DNA from: Rhodobacterales bacterium
GTDB taxonomy: Bacteria; Pseudomonadota; Alphaproteobacteria; Rhodobacterales; Rhodobacteraceae
Direction of reading: 5' to 3'
Assembly (NCBI GenBank): GCA_025362795.1
Contig: JANYFE010000019.1
Location: 1-54,307, forward strand
DNA length: 54,307 nt
Part shown: positions 1-9,103 of the stretch, one piece after another
Numbering within the stretch: position 1 is the first letter of the stretch
Layout of the letters: each line of letters begins with the position of its first letter
Program-made: the position numbers and the translations under genes
Notes under the pieces: generated by a model
Told to the model about the DNA's origin: nothing
Database searches by the model: none
The model's input: the letters and a program-made list of their open reading frames with translations, nothing else

Positions 1-141
1 CGAAACCGCCAAGCTCAACGGCGTCGATCCCCAAGCGTGGCTTGCCAATACCCTGGCCCGCATTGCGGACCACAAGATCAACCGGATCGACGAGTTGCTG
101 CCCTGGAATGCGAAGTAACGGCGGTCAGGCCGGACGCTTAC
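1..141 (+). mobile_element. Right end of an IS66-family insertion sequence
   Basis: The window opens inside the last codons of an IS66-type transposase. About 20 bp after its stop comes GGCCGGACGCTTAC, which reads as a terminal inverted repeat (GTAAGCG... on the other strand) of the type that closes IS66 elements. The element therefore seems to end at about position 141. IS66 elements duplicate 8 bp of target; the flanking copy here would be 142-149, but the other side is outside the window. Confidence 0.75.
2..118 (+). CDS. IS66 family transposase, C-terminal fragment
   Basis: Only the last 38 residues are present, running from the window edge to TAA at 116-118. The fragment contains [16 protein letters not shown] and ends [10 protein letters not shown], which is the characteristic C-terminus of IS66 TnpC transposases, the DDE enzyme that moves the element. 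The rest of the gene lies left of the window, so completeness cannot be judged. Nothing downstream belongs to the element except the terminal repeat. Confidence 0.8.
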   Translation, partial: ETAKLNGVDPQAWLANTLARIADHKINRIDELLPWNAK

Positions 142-142
142 T

Positions 143-175
143 TTCAAGACGCGTTCAAGACGCGTTCAAGACAGC
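143..175 (-). repeat. 11-bp tandem repeat, three units
   Basis: Three head-to-tail 11-bp units read CGCGTCTTGAA on the minus strand (the outermost differs in two bases). They lie between the IS66 end and the stop of the extensin-like gene. A second array with the same CGCGTCTTG core is at 4509-4552. Confidence 0.8.
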
Positions 176-187
176 CGTTTTCGCGCG

Positions 188-928
188 TTAGCGGCAGTAA
201 GGATGCCCCCTATACGGTGCCACATCAAAGTGCAGATGGTTTTCGTGATAGCCATCCGACCCCGGCCCAAGGACGGTGTGAAAGATGCCGCACCCGAATT
301 TTTGCGCCGCGCGGATCATGCTGTTATAGTTTTCGGCAACCGTGTAGGCCCTGCCAGAGTTTGTAATAAACCCTGCAATATCAATGGCATTGCCCGAACC
401 GTGTTCGCTGATCTTTGCCCCGCGAACATTGTTGCGCGGGCGGCAAGAGTAACTGTCTGCAACGTTCATCCGCACGACCGTGTTGTGAAACGCCGGCTGC
501 ACACCCTTGACAACCCATGTGGAAAGCGCTTCTGCCGCGTCGCAATTGATCGTGGCAGGCGGGTTCAGCGCAACACCAGACACCGAAGATACCAAAACCG
601 GCGCTTTCAAACTGCACCCCTTAATCCGCGAAGTGACCGCCCTCAACGACTGCCCCTTGATCTGCGGATTGCGACAAACCGCGCCTTTCATCGAGGCGGG
701 AAGTTGCTTGGCAGGCAAGCCAGTTGTATTTAATTCCAGAGGGTTAGCCGTAACTTCTCCCAACCCTACAGGCCGCGATCTCGGACGAACCGAGTAAGGT
801 TGCACCCGTGCCGCAAGCATTGGTTCAGGCCTCGGCATCGGTCGCGGCGAAGTCGTCGGCACATCGGCAAACGCCAGATTAGCCAGTAGTGCCGGCAGCA
901 GTGCGTAGCCAACACCCCGCACAGTCAC
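188..928 (-). CDS. Extensin-like C-terminal domain protein (putative peptidoglycan peptidase)
   Basis: This is a 246-residue protein with a hydrophobic N-terminus (GYALLPALLANLAFA) that looks like a signal peptide, then a proline-rich linker, then an extensin-like C-terminal domain. The domain shows SEHGSGNAIDIAGF near residue 170 and HENHLHFDVAP near the end, with paired cysteines. In this family the His/Asp residues resemble the zinc site of M15/LAS D,D-peptidases, so a periplasmic cell-wall role is inferred, not shown. The start is GTG at 928, overlapping the TGA of the upstream dehydrogenase by 4 bp, so translation is probably coupled in a hisC-dehydrogenase-extensin operon. The gene is intact despite IS66 sitting 47 bp beyond its stop. 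Confidence 0.8.
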   Translation of the reverse strand: MTVRGVGYALLPALLANLAFADVPTTSPRPMPRPEPMLAARVQPYSVRPRSRPVGLGEVTANPLELNTTGLPAKQLPASMKGAVCRNPQIKGQSLRAVTSRIKGCSLKAPVLVSSVSGVALNPPATINCDAAEALSTWVVKGVQPAFHNTVVRMNVADSYSCRPRNNVRGAKISEHGSGNAIDIAGFITNSGRAYTVAENYNSMIRAAQKFGCGIFHTVLGPGSDGYHENHLHFDVAPYRGHPYCR

Positions 929-1860
929 TCTCCCGCAGGTTTTTGGGCCGCCGCAACCCGACCAAAATCCGGAGCAGAAGTGTCTTGCCCCGCTTCAATA
1001 ATTCCCCTGCGAATCTCACGGGTTCTGGTGAAGTATTCATGCAAAAGCGGCCCGTCCCCCATGCGAATGGCGCGCTGCAAGGCAAAAAGTTCCTCGGTAA
1101 AGCGGCCCAAAACATCCAGAACGGCTTCCCGGTTGGTCAGAAAAACGTCACGCCACATGGTCGGATCAGACGCAGCAATCCGAGTGAAGTCCCTGAAACC
1201 AGTGGCAGAATACTGAATAACCTCGCTGTTGGACACCTGCGCCAAATGATCAGCAACACCGACCATCGTATATGCAATTAGGTGTGGCGTGTGGCTGACG
1301 ACGGCAAGAACCAGGTCATGGTGCGCCGCATCCATCGTATCAACTTTGGCACCCAGCCCCTCAAGAAAACTGCGCAAACTGGCCAAAGCCGCCAGGTCAG
1401 TTTCGGCATTCGGTGTCAAAAGCCACCAGCGGTTGCGATACAGAGTGGCAAATCCAGCGCGTGGGCCAGAATACTCGGTGCCCGCCATCGGATGGCCCGG
1501 GATAAAATTTACATCCGCCGGGATGTGAGGTGCCACGGCTGCAATCACCGCCTGCTTCACCGACCCGACATCGGTGACGGTTGCACCCGACTTCAAATGC
1601 GGTCCGATTTCGGCCGCGACGGAAGACATTGCCCCCACTGGAACCGCAAGAACCACTAGGTCGGCCCCTTGGACCGCCTCAGCCGCTGTGGCAAAAACTT
1701 GATCGCAAAAGCCAATCTCGAACGCAATATCACGCGTTTCCGCTGACTTGGCATGGCCTACAATCTCGCCCGAAAATCCACCCGCCCGCATCGCATGCGC
1801 CATAGAAGATGCAATGAGACCAAGCCCAATCAAGGCGACCCGATTGTAAGTGACAGTCAT
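925..1860 (-). CDS. Prephenate/arogenate dehydrogenase family protein
   Basis: This 311-residue cytosolic enzyme belongs to the TyrA/TyrC family, which oxidatively decarboxylates prephenate or arogenate in tyrosine synthesis using NAD(P). The N-terminal Rossmann motif GLGLIASSM is at residues 12-20, [12 protein letters not shown] follows near residue 120, and [14 protein letters not shown] lies in the helical C-terminal domain, as in the family. There is no fused chorismate mutase and no ACT domain. It overlaps hisC by 4 bp (ATGA) and the extensin-like gene by 4 bp. The pairing with hisC is common in alphaproteobacteria, where HisC may also transaminate aromatic precursors. Whether prephenate or arogenate is preferred cannot be told from sequence. 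Confidence 0.88.
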   Translation of the reverse strand: MTVTYNRVALIGLGLIASSMAHAMRAGGFSGEIVGHAKSAETRDIAFEIGFCDQVFATAAEAVQGADLVVLAVPVGAMSSVAAEIGPHLKSGATVTDVGSVKQAVIAAVAPHIPADVNFIPGHPMAGTEYSGPRAGFATLYRNRWWLLTPNAETDLAALASLRSFLEGLGAKVDTMDAAHHDLVLAVVSHTPHLIAYTMVGVADHLAQVSNSEVIQYSATGFRDFTRIAASDPTMWRDVFLTNREAVLDVLGRFTEELFALQRAIRMGDGPLLHEYFTRTREIRRGIIEAGQDTSAPDFGRVAAAQKPAGE

Positions 1861-2942
1861 CTAACACCTTTGAACTGCGCAATCGCATGGGCCACGCGGC
1901 GGCATGAACTTTCATCGCCAATCGTGATTCGCAGACAATGCGGCAGCTTATAACTGCTGACCCTGCGCACAATAAGCCCTTGTTTTTGCAAGAACAGATC
2001 GCAGGCATCAGCCTCCTCAGGCGAGGCAAAGCGGGCCAGAATGAAGTTCGCCGTGGAAGTATCAGACGGTATGCCAAGCTCCGCCAAGGCCATCGCGAGC
2101 CAATGCCGCATCCGCGTATTTTCAGCACGACACCGCGCCACATGGTCCTGATCCCGCATCGCGGCTTCTGCGGTATCCAGCTGAGTGGTCGACAAGTTGA
2201 ACGGCCCGCGAATGCGGTTCAGCACATCGATAATCCCTTTCGGCCCATAACCCCACCCGATCCGCAAGCCGCCCAGTCCGTAGATTTTCGAGAAGGTCCG
2301 CGTCATCACCACATTGTCGCGTGACTCGACCAAAGACAGGCCACCATCAAATCCGTCGACAAACTCGGCATACGCGCCGTCCAGCACCAGAATGGCTTGC
2401 GACGGCAGACCCGCGGCCAGACGCGCGACTTCGGCGGCAGATATCATAGTTCCGGTAGGGTTGTTGGGGTTGGCAATAAAAACAAGCTTGGTCCGGCGGT
2501 TACAAGCCCGCAAGATTGCATCGACGTCGGTGGTACGATCGCGTTCCGGCACTTCGATTGGGGTCGCCCCCACCGCCAAGCTCGCAATGCGATACATCAG
2601 GAAACCGTGTTCTGTAAACACAACCTCGTCTTTTGAACCCGCATAAGCCTGACACAAAAAGGTTATGATCTCGTCGGAGCCAACACCACAAATGATCCTT
2701 CCGGCATCAAGTGCGTGCACTTCGGCAATCGCTTGGCGCAAACCAACATGGTCCGTCGTGGGGTAGCGGTGCATTTGATGAACTGATCGCTGAAACGCCT
2801 CTTTCGCCCGATCAGAGGGCCCAAACGGGTTCTCGTTGGATGAAAGTTTGACAATGTTGCTGACCCCGGCGACCGAGGCTTTGCCACCCTCGTAAAGCGC
2901 AATCTCCAGAATACCCGGTTGTGGTCGGATGGTGTCGTTCAT
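1857..2942 (-). CDS. hisC: Histidinol-phosphate aminotransferase
   Basis: A 361-residue fold-type I PLP aminotransferase that converts imidazole acetol-phosphate to histidinol-phosphate in histidine synthesis. Visible family marks are [10 protein letters not shown] (34-43), ANPNNPTGT (157-165), the PLP-binding D188 and Y191, and the Schiff-base lysine K219 in [15 protein letters not shown]. The ATG at 2942 is preferred because the product then begins like other alphaproteobacterial HisC proteins; a TTG nine codons upstream is possible but has no family support. It is first of a tightly overlapping three-gene operon. The other his genes in the window (hisS, hisZ, hisG) are 8 kb away, so the pathway is dispersed. 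A role in aromatic amino-acid transamination is also possible given its neighbour. Confidence 0.92.
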   Translation of the reverse strand: MNDTIRPQPGILEIALYEGGKASVAGVSNIVKLSSNENPFGPSDRAKEAFQRSVHQMHRYPTTDHVGLRQAIAEVHALDAGRIICGVGSDEIITFLCQAYAGSKDEVVFTEHGFLMYRIASLAVGATPIEVPERDRTTDVDAILRACNRRTKLVFIANPNNPTGTMISAAEVARLAAGLPSQAILVLDGAYAEFVDGFDGGLSLVESRDNVVMTRTFSKIYGLGGLRIGWGYGPKGIIDVLNRIRGPFNLSTTQLDTAEAAMRDQDHVARCRAENTRMRHWLAMALAELGIPSDTSTANFILARFASPEEADACDLFLQKQGLIVRRVSSYKLPHCLRITIGDESSCRRVAHAIAQFKGVR

Positions 2943-3017
2943 CTTGTGTTCCCAAACTTCCACGCGCAAACCGTCGCTTCGGTATTAGCGAGGGGAACTT
3001 GGCAATGCCAGCAGCTT

Positions 3018-3035
3018 TTGACCCGGACGGGTCAA
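3018..3035. other. Short perfect hairpin at the yqhA stop codon
   Basis: TTGACCCG (3018-3025) and CGGGTCAA (3028-3035) pair perfectly around a 2-nt loop (4 nt if the closing pair opens). The stem covers the yqhA stop. There is no T-run on either side, so it is a doubtful terminator; it may only protect the mRNA 3' end. Confidence 0.4.
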
Positions 3036-3586
3036 TGCTTGTCGGTCTTGGCGGTCAGCCAGTCCATCAAAGCCAGCAAAACGCCGGAGGTCACAAATGT
3101 CAGGTGAATGATCACCATCCATTTCAGAGTTTCGACTGACACCGCATGGTCAGCGTCTGCGCCCTTGCCAAGTGCCATGAAAACCTTGAGCAGATGGATC
3201 CCCGAGATCGCCACGATGGACGCAATCAGTTTCATCTTCAGGCCAGAAAAGTCAACCTTTCCCATCCAGTCAGGCCGGTCACCACCATGGTCAATATCCA
3301 GTTTTGAAACGAAATTTTCATAACCGGAAAACATCACGATCAACAGTAAATTGCCTGCCAAAGTCATGTCGATCAGGGTCAGAATCGACAGAATGCCCTG
3401 ATCCGCAGTCATGGTCAGGACTTGCGGCGCGTAATAGGCAAGCTCTTTTACGAAAATTACTGTCAGCATGGCCAGGCTGACCACGAGGCCAAGATACATC
3501 GGAGCCATCAGCCAGCGCGAGGAAAACAAGCCCTGTTCGAAACGGCTTTCTATAGTTGGCTTTCTCGTAGCCCGTTGATTTTCCAT
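3032..3586 (-). CDS. yqhA: YqhA/UPF0114 family inner-membrane protein
   Basis: This 184-residue membrane protein of unknown function matches the UPF0114 (YqhA) family over its length. It has SRWLMAPMYLGLVVSLAML, the highly conserved MFSGYENFVSKLDID, and IHLTFVTSGVLLALMDWLT near the C-terminus. About four hydrophobic segments are visible. An ATG four codons upstream (3598) directly abuts a GGAG and would be badly spaced, so the ATG at 3586 is preferred. It stands alone between the rpsD terminator and hisC. No function is assigned for the family that I could defend here. Confidence 0.85.
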   Translation of the reverse strand: MENQRATRKPTIESRFEQGLFSSRWLMAPMYLGLVVSLAMLTVIFVKELAYYAPQVLTMTADQGILSILTLIDMTLAGNLLLIVMFSGYENFVSKLDIDHGGDRPDWMGKVDFSGLKMKLIASIVAISGIHLLKVFMALGKGADADHAVSVETLKWMVIIHLTFVTSGVLLALMDWLTAKTDKH

Positions 3587-3615
3587 TATAATGCACATCT
3601 CCGCCGCCAGGAATC

Positions 3616-3649
3616 AAAAAAAGGCCCGCCGTTTGACGGGCCTTTTTTG
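3616..3649 (-). terminator. Rho-independent terminator of rpsD (bidirectional form)
   Basis: AAGGCCCG (3621-3628) pairs with CGGGCCTT (3637-3644) around an 8-nt loop, flanked by an A-run on the left and a T-run on the right. It therefore reads as a classical intrinsic terminator from either strand. It lies 15 bp after the rpsD stop and just upstream of yqhA, separating the two transcription units. Confidence 0.85.
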
Positions 3650-3664
3650 CAATTGGATTACCGA

Positions 3665-4285
3665 TCAATTTTTGGCGTAGTATTCGACCACCAAGTTCGG
3701 CTCCATTTGAACCGGATAGGGGACGTCGCCCAGCGTGGGGGTTCGCACGAATTTTACGATCAGTTTGTGGCTGTCAACTTCGATGTAGTCAGGAACATCG
3801 CGTTCGGTCAGCTGGGTGGCTTCAAGGATCATCGCCATCTGCTTGGATTTCTGGCGAACCTCGATCAGGTCGCCTTCCTTGACGCGGTAAGAGGCGATGT
3901 TGACGCGCGAACCGTTAACCATCACGTGGCCGTGGTTAACGAATTGGCGGGCGGCAAAGACGGTCGGCACAAGTTTGGCGCGGTAGACCACTGCATCTAG
4001 ACGCCGTTCCAGCAAACCTACCAGTGCTTCGCCAGTGTCGCCGCGTTGGCGTTCGGCGTCGGCGTAGATTTTGCGGAATTGTTTTTCGGTCAGATCGCCG
4101 TAGTAGCCCTTCAACTTTTGCTTTGCGCGCAGTTGGGTGCCGAAGTCGGACAGTTTGTTCTTGCGGCGCTGGCCGTGCTGGCCGGGGCCGTATTCGCGCT
4201 TGTTCACCGGGGATTTCGGACGGCCCCAGATGTTTTCGCCCATGCGGCGGTCAATTTTATACTTGGCAGACGTGCGTTTGGTCAC
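3665..4285 (-). CDS. rpsD: 30S ribosomal protein S4
   Basis: This 206-residue ribosomal protein binds 16S rRNA early in 30S assembly. The N-terminus [20 protein letters not shown] and the S4 domain ([20 protein letters not shown], then [14 protein letters not shown]) are those of alphaproteobacterial S4, and it ends VEYYAKN as is usual. The start codon is GTG, not ATG. It is fixed by a perfect AAGGAG at 4293-4298 seven bases upstream and by the family N-terminus. It is monocistronic here, with its own terminator, and not in the alpha operon; this is usual for the group. S4 is a translational repressor in some bacteria, but I see no recognisable leader structure. Confidence 0.97.
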   Translation of the reverse strand: MTKRTSAKYKIDRRMGENIWGRPKSPVNKREYGPGQHGQRRKNKLSDFGTQLRAKQKLKGYYGDLTEKQFRKIYADAERQRGDTGEALVGLLERRLDAVVYRAKLVPTVFAARQFVNHGHVMVNGSRVNIASYRVKEGDLIEVRQKSKQMAMILEATQLTERDVPDYIEVDSHKLIVKFVRTPTLGDVPYPVQMEPNLVVEYYAKN

Positions 4286-4614
4286 GGCTGATCTCCTTCA
4301 AATTGCTGGCTTTTTCGGAAATCCGATGAGCCCGGAAGGGCGTTGTCCTCTGGTCCGAAGACCCGACAGGTTATCCCTTGCGGGAGCCACCAACACCAAT
4401 GAAAAGCCCCAGGCTTTCATCCGGGACTGCGCGGCTTATACAGGGGAGGCGGGCGGTGTCAACTCTTGAGAACGCAGTGTTAATGGCGGACCGGGGGCAA
4501 AATCAGTTGTCTTGCCGGCGTCTTGCCCGCGTCTTGCCGGCGTCTCTACGCGTCAGAGAGACGGTTCCGCGCAATTTCCATTAACCACGTTCTGCGAATC
4601 ACCGGATATCACCG
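4286..4614. other. Gene-free region upstream of rpsD
   Basis: This 329-bp stretch has no convincing gene. It must hold the rpsD promoter and leader. Visible structure is a small hairpin (AAAGCC at 4403-4408 with GGCTTT at 4412-4417) and the 11-bp tandem array at 4509-4552. No tRNA, riboswitch or clear -35/-10 pair was recognised. Confidence 0.6.
4509..4552 (+). repeat. 11-bp tandem repeat, three units plus a degenerate fourth
   Basis: Three consecutive 11-bp units (GTCTTGCCGGC, GTCTTGCCCGC, GTCTTGCCGGC) are followed by a diverged fourth, GTCTCTACGCG. The shared core CGCGTCTTG is the same as in the array at 143-175, where it lies on the minus strand. Confidence 0.8.
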
Positions 4615-5685
4615 TCACTCTGCCATGTCGTGACGCAGGATCGCCGCCTCTGATGCCGACAGGTTGCGGCGGGCATAGTCGCCATAGGCATGGGGGTTGG
4701 CGGCCAGATCGGGATAGAGGCCCAGCAAGCCTTCGCGCTGCACCGGGTCCACCATGTCGAGCGAGGTGTTGGCGGGGTGAAAACTTTCGGTTTCCAGCCC
4801 ATTGGCCCAGATGATGTTATGATGTTCCAGAAGGACATGCACATAGGTCACTTCGCGCAGGGTATGATCAACCGTGATCGAGTGATCGTTGATGAGGTTT
4901 TCAGCGGCGACCAGAACCTCGGGCACATTGAACAGCGCTTGCGCCGCCGCGCCGCGCACCAGCATCCGGTGTTGCGGGCTAACCAGCAAATCCTGATCGG
5001 GGCGGTGCAGGCCCATCGCATTCGCGCGAAACCGGATCGGACGCAGACGCGGCATGGCGTAAAGCCGTGCGCCTGACATGCGGCGATGACCGGTCCACAG
5101 CACCGGTTGCGCACCATTGTCACGGGTGTGCACCAGGTCGCCGGGCCGCAAATCCTGAATCTGGCGCGGACCACCCGGAGTGGTAAGTCTGGTTCCGGGG
5201 GCAAAGCAGATCACCCCACCCGCCACCCGACCGTCGCCGCCCACCAGCGCACCACCCGTCGCGACCCGCATGACCCACAGATCCTGATCCGGTGCCGGAA
5301 TGTCCCCCGCCAGCATCAACAGCAGCGCACCGGTGTCGGGCACCGTGATCAGCGTAACGCAGTAGGTCTGGTGACCATCCGTCACGGTAAAGGAATGGTC
5401 AGGCGGATCCTGCGCCGTATCGTCGTCGAAAGACCGCGTCTGATCGGTGCCGATGGCACTTCCGATCATACGCCGCACTTTGCGTGCCGCATGTCTGCGC
5501 AATTCCGTGATGCCCTCGGCCCCATTCAGAACCAGAACAGCCTGCGGTCCATCCACGCGCACAGGCACCCCGGTCCAGCGCCAGGTGGCACCGACCGCGA
5601 GGGCATTCAGGGGCGCGGCTTTGAAGCCGTCTGTTTCTGTCTGTGACCAGGATATGACGAACGTGCCCTGTGAGCCCGTTTTCAT
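4615..5685 (-). CDS. Hint domain-containing protein
   Basis: This 356-residue protein carries a Hint (hedgehog/intein) domain from about residue 158. VICFAPGTRLTTP places the nucleophile-position cysteine at C160, RPGDLVHTRDNG follows, and LLVSPQHRML is at 233-242. The N-terminal ~150 residues are not a domain I recognise. Stand-alone Hint_2 proteins of this type are frequent in Rhodobacterales. The fold is associated with protein self-cleavage, but the biological role of these proteins is not established. There is no signal peptide by eye. It is transcribed alone towards rpsD. The start rests on the only well-placed ATG; the ribosome site is weak (CAGG). Confidence 0.75.
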   Translation of the reverse strand: MKTGSQGTFVISWSQTETDGFKAAPLNALAVGATWRWTGVPVRVDGPQAVLVLNGAEGITELRRHAARKVRRMIGSAIGTDQTRSFDDDTAQDPPDHSFTVTDGHQTYCVTLITVPDTGALLLMLAGDIPAPDQDLWVMRVATGGALVGGDGRVAGGVICFAPGTRLTTPGGPRQIQDLRPGDLVHTRDNGAQPVLWTGHRRMSGARLYAMPRLRPIRFRANAMGLHRPDQDLLVSPQHRMLVRGAAAQALFNVPEVLVAAENLINDHSITVDHTLREVTYVHVLLEHHNIIWANGLETESFHPANTSLDMVDPVQREGLLGLYPDLAANPHAYGDYARRNLSASEAAILRHDMAE

Positions 5686-5799
5686 GCCTGTTTACGCCTG
5701 CTCGTTTTTGCTCGGTTTGTTTCTTATTATGGCAAAGGTTAACAACTTGCTGCGCCGCTGCCTATTGCAAATCGGCAACATTCGAGTTGTATTAATGCC

Positions 5800-6708
5800 T
5801 TAGAACCGTAAGTTAACGTTAAGTGAGCCGACCAACTGACCTTCGGTCTGGCTGTCGAACTCTGGGCTCAGGTAGGTGATGCCGTAAAACGCCGAGGCGC
5901 GCTGGCCCTGCCACTGGACCCCGGCCCTGATGCGGGTGCGCGTATCGCTGGCAACCGCCACCCCGCCAGCCGGCAGATAGGCTGAGCCAAAGACCTTTGC
6001 GATGTCGCCGCCAAGGGTAAAGCTCATCGCGGGCGTGAGTTCGCCATTGACCGCGCGGTAGCGTTGCCCCGTCACGTCATCGCGCAGCATCAGGGAACCC
6101 TTGCCAAAGCCGCCGACCACCAGATCGCCGCCGGCACGCACATAGGTTTCAACCCCGGCCTGTGCCGCGAGGAAGGGCCGCATCGTCACGGTGTCGGACA
6201 AGGCAAAAGTGCGGCCGATTTCAGCTTGCAGCGTTGGAAAGGCCGCGTTGCCGAGCTGATTGGACAAATCCGGCTTTGGCACGCCCAAGGCACCATGCAG
6301 CCAGCGTTGGAACCGGCCGATGCCGGTCTGGGGCCCGGTCAGCACCAGATCGGCACCGACGCTGGTTTCAAACCCGTGCCAATCGAGATGGGTGTGCAGG
6401 CCAAGGCTGAGCGGCGCAACATAGCGGCGGTCATCTGGTGCCGGTGTTTCCAGATTGGCGGGGGTCAGGGTGCCGCCCCAAAAGCGATATTCCAGAATCT
6501 CGCCGAATTTGGACGGCAGGACGCCTGCCCAGTCCGGGCCGCGCATCACCGAGATTGTATAAGAGCCGGAATGCCAGCGGTCTTTCAGATCGCCGACCGC
6601 GTCGTTGTCGAAGATCCGGCCCCAGCCAAGCGTCTGGCGCGGTTCGGCCAAAGCAGCGGCAGGCAGCGAGGTTGCAAGAAGAAGTCCGGCCAGGAGCCAC
6701 TTTGCCAT
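5800..6708 (-). CDS. LpxR-family outer-membrane lipid A deacylase
   Basis: This 302-residue outer-membrane protein is related to LpxR (DUF2219), the beta-barrel enzyme that removes the 3'-acyloxyacyl group of lipid A. A signal peptide ends ...LPAAALA near residue 21, followed by LGWGRIFDNDAVGDLKDRW; the early N-D-G/D-R-ordered segment is typical of LpxR. The chain ends in alternating hydrophobic strands closing in NVNLRF, a beta-barrel C-terminal phenylalanine. The ATG at 6708 is chosen over upstream ATGs because it gives a clean signal peptide and has GGAG eight bases upstream. Substrate specificity is inferred from family only. Confidence 0.8.
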   Translation of the reverse strand: MAKWLLAGLLLATSLPAAALAEPRQTLGWGRIFDNDAVGDLKDRWHSGSYTISVMRGPDWAGVLPSKFGEILEYRFWGGTLTPANLETPAPDDRRYVAPLSLGLHTHLDWHGFETSVGADLVLTGPQTGIGRFQRWLHGALGVPKPDLSNQLGNAAFPTLQAEIGRTFALSDTVTMRPFLAAQAGVETYVRAGGDLVVGGFGKGSLMLRDDVTGQRYRAVNGELTPAMSFTLGGDIAKVFGSAYLPAGGVAVASDTRTRIRAGVQWQGQRASAFYGITYLSPEFDSQTEGQLVGSLNVNLRF

Positions 6709-6832
6709 CAATTCATCTCCAGATCGGCCCCATCCGTTCAAAAACCATACGCAGGATTTTGCCGGTGCGCCATAAGGTCGCGCAAAGTCACTTGGAAGTG
6801 TGTTTTTGCGGTCGCGCATTGCAGCGCAGGGT

Positions 6833-9103
6833 TCAGCCGCATTTGGAATGGCCGCAGGATCCACAGGTCATGCACCCCTCGACCCTGCGCAGATCGTAAC
6901 TGCCGCAGTTCGGGCAGGCGGCGCGACGCAGGGTTTCGCCAATCGCGATCTGTTCGGCCTTGGGATCGGATTTCAGGCCCAGCCCCTCGCCCGCGATGAA
7001 GCCGATGGCGACCAGATGGCGTTCGATGACACCGCCGATGGCGGCCAGGATCGAAGGGATATAGCGGCCCTCCATCCAGGCACCGCCGCGCGGGTCAAAG
7101 ACCGCCTTCAACTCTTCGACCACGAAGGAAATATCGCCGCCGCGCCGGAAAACCGCGCTGATCATGCGGGTCAGGGCCACGGTCCAGGCGAAATGTTCCA
7201 TGTTTTTCGAGTTGATGAAAACCTCGAACGGGCGGCGATGGCCGGCGATGACGATGTCGTTGATGGTGATGTACAGCGCGTGTTCGCTGCCGGGCCATTT
7301 GACCTTGTAGGTCTGACCCTCCAGTGCGGCGGGGCGGTCCAGCGGGTCGGACAGATAAACCACTTCGCCCCCGGTCGGCGGCGCGGTCTGGGCGGGTTTG
7401 TCGGCGGTTTCCGTGACGGTCAGGACCGACCCGGTGACGGCATTGGGCCGGTAGGTCGTGCAGCCTTTGCAGCCCTGGTCCCAGGCGGCCATGTAAACTT
7501 CGGCGAAGGCGTCAAAGCTGATGTCGGCAGGGCAGTTGATGGTTTTGGAAATGGAGCTGTCGACCCATTTCTGGGCGGCGGCCTGCATGCGGACATGGTC
7601 CAGGGGCGGCAGGGTCTGGGCGTTGACAAAATGGTCGGGCAACGGGGTATCGCCATGGGTTTCGCGCCACAGGCGGACGGCGTAATCGACAACTTCTTCC
7701 TCGCTGCGGGAGCCGTCCTTTTGCAGCACCTTGCGGCTGTAGGCATAGGCAAAGACCGGCTCGATGCCGGATGACACATTGCCGGCATACAGGCTGATGG
7801 TGCCGGTGGGGGCGATCGAGGTCAGGAGGGCGTTGCGGATGCCGTGCTGGCGGATGGCGTCGCGGACATCGGCATCCATGCCGCGCATCGTGCCGGAGGA
7901 AAGGTAGGGTTCGGCGTCAAACAGCGGAAACGCGCCCTTTTCGCGGGCGAGATCGACCGAGGCGAGATAGGCGGCGCGGGCGATGGCGTGCATCCAGTCT
8001 TCGGTCTGCTGCGCCGCCGGTTCGGAGCCATAGCGCAGGCCCAGCATCAGCAAAGCATCGGCCAGTCCGGTCACGCCAAGGCCGATCCGGCGTTTCGCGC
8101 GGGCCTCGGCGGCCTGTTGCGGCAGAGGGAACTGGCTGGCATCCACCGTGTTGTCCATCATGCGGATGGCGGTGCGGACGAGGTCATCCAGGGCGCTGCT
8201 GTCCAGTTTCGCCTTTTTCGTGAAAGCCCCGGTCACAAGGGTGGGCAGGTTGATCGAGCCCAGCAGGCACGCGCCATAGGGCGGCAGGGGCTGTTCGCCG
8301 CAGGGGTTGGTCGCCGAGATATTCTCGACATAATTCAAGTTGTTGGCCGCGTTGATCCGGTCGATGAAGATCACGCCCGGTTCGGCGAAATCATAGGTGT
8401 TCCGCATGATCCGGTTCCACAGATCGCGGGCGGGCAGGGTTTTGTAGACCTTGTCCCCAAACTGCAATTCCCACGGACCATCGGCCTTGACGGCAGCCAT
8501 GAACGGGTCTGTCACCAGCACCGACAGGTTGAACATCCGCAGGCGGGCCGGGTCTTTCTTGGCTTCGATGAACGCCTCGATATCGGGATGATCGCAGCGC
8601 ATCGTGGCCATCATCGCCCCCCGGCGTGACCCGGCAGACATGATGGTGCGGCACATTGCGTCCCAGACATCCATGAAGCTGAGCGGGCCAGACGCATCCG
8701 CCGCGACACCCTTGACCTCTGCCCCTTTGGGCCGGATCGTCGAGAAATCATAGCCGATGCCGCCGCCCTGCTGCATGGTGAGCGCGGCCTCTTTCAGCCC
8801 GTCAAATATGCCGCCCATGTCGTCGGGGATGGTGCCCATCACGAAGCAATTGAACAATGTGACCGAGCGGCCGGTGCCAGCGCCGGCGGTGATGCGACCG
8901 GCGGGCAGGAATTTGAAGCCTTCCAGCGCGGCATAAAACCGCGGCTCCCAATGGGCGGGATCGGTTTCTGGGGCGGCCAAGGCACGGGCGATGCGGGTCC
9001 AGGTGTCTTCGACCGTGGCGTCAATCGGCGTGCCGTTTGCGGCCTTGAGGCGATACTTCATGTCCCAGATCTGTTCGGCAATCGGAGTGGAAAAGCGCGA
9101 CAT
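6833..9103 (-). CDS. nrdJ: Adenosylcobalamin-dependent (class II) ribonucleotide reductase
   Basis: A 756-residue class II enzyme that reduces ribonucleoside diphosphates to deoxyribonucleotides using adenosylcobalamin, so it needs neither oxygen nor a small subunit. The ten-stranded barrel carries the first redox cysteine in LFNCFV (C86) and the active-site NPCGE at 266-270. The C-terminus has a cysteine-rich zinc-ribbon-like tail (CPNCG ... CMTCGSCGHSKC) that also serves re-reduction of the active site. It is transcribed alone. The upstream gap of about 120 bp is too short for, and shows no sign of, a cobalamin riboswitch. The length is normal for Rhodobacteraceae NrdJ. Confidence 0.93.
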   Translation of the reverse strand: MSRFSTPIAEQIWDMKYRLKAANGTPIDATVEDTWTRIARALAAPETDPAHWEPRFYAALEGFKFLPAGRITAGAGTGRSVTLFNCFVMGTIPDDMGGIFDGLKEAALTMQQGGGIGYDFSTIRPKGAEVKGVAADASGPLSFMDVWDAMCRTIMSAGSRRGAMMATMRCDHPDIEAFIEAKKDPARLRMFNLSVLVTDPFMAAVKADGPWELQFGDKVYKTLPARDLWNRIMRNTYDFAEPGVIFIDRINAANNLNYVENISATNPCGEQPLPPYGACLLGSINLPTLVTGAFTKKAKLDSSALDDLVRTAIRMMDNTVDASQFPLPQQAAEARAKRRIGLGVTGLADALLMLGLRYGSEPAAQQTEDWMHAIARAAYLASVDLAREKGAFPLFDAEPYLSSGTMRGMDADVRDAIRQHGIRNALLTSIAPTGTISLYAGNVSSGIEPVFAYAYSRKVLQKDGSRSEEEVVDYAVRLWRETHGDTPLPDHFVNAQTLPPLDHVRMQAAAQKWVDSSISKTINCPADISFDAFAEVYMAAWDQGCKGCTTYRPNAVTGSVLTVTETADKPAQTAPPTGGEVVYLSDPLDRPAALEGQTYKVKWPGSEHALYITINDIVIAGHRRPFEVFINSKNMEHFAWTVALTRMISAVFRRGGDISFVVEELKAVFDPRGGAWMEGRYIPSILAAIGGVIERHLVAIGFIAGEGLGLKSDPKAEQIAIGETLRRAACPNCGSYDLRRVEGCMTCGSCGHSKCG

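Noticed and set aside
143-175. CRISPR array
   Set aside because: The 11-bp units are directly adjacent with no spacers, far too short for CRISPR repeats. No cas genes are present.
4286-4614. Small protein genes or an S4 autoregulatory leader upstream of rpsD
   Set aside because: Several short open frames exist but none has a ribosome site plus a family-like sequence, and no known S4 leader fold is recognisable by eye.
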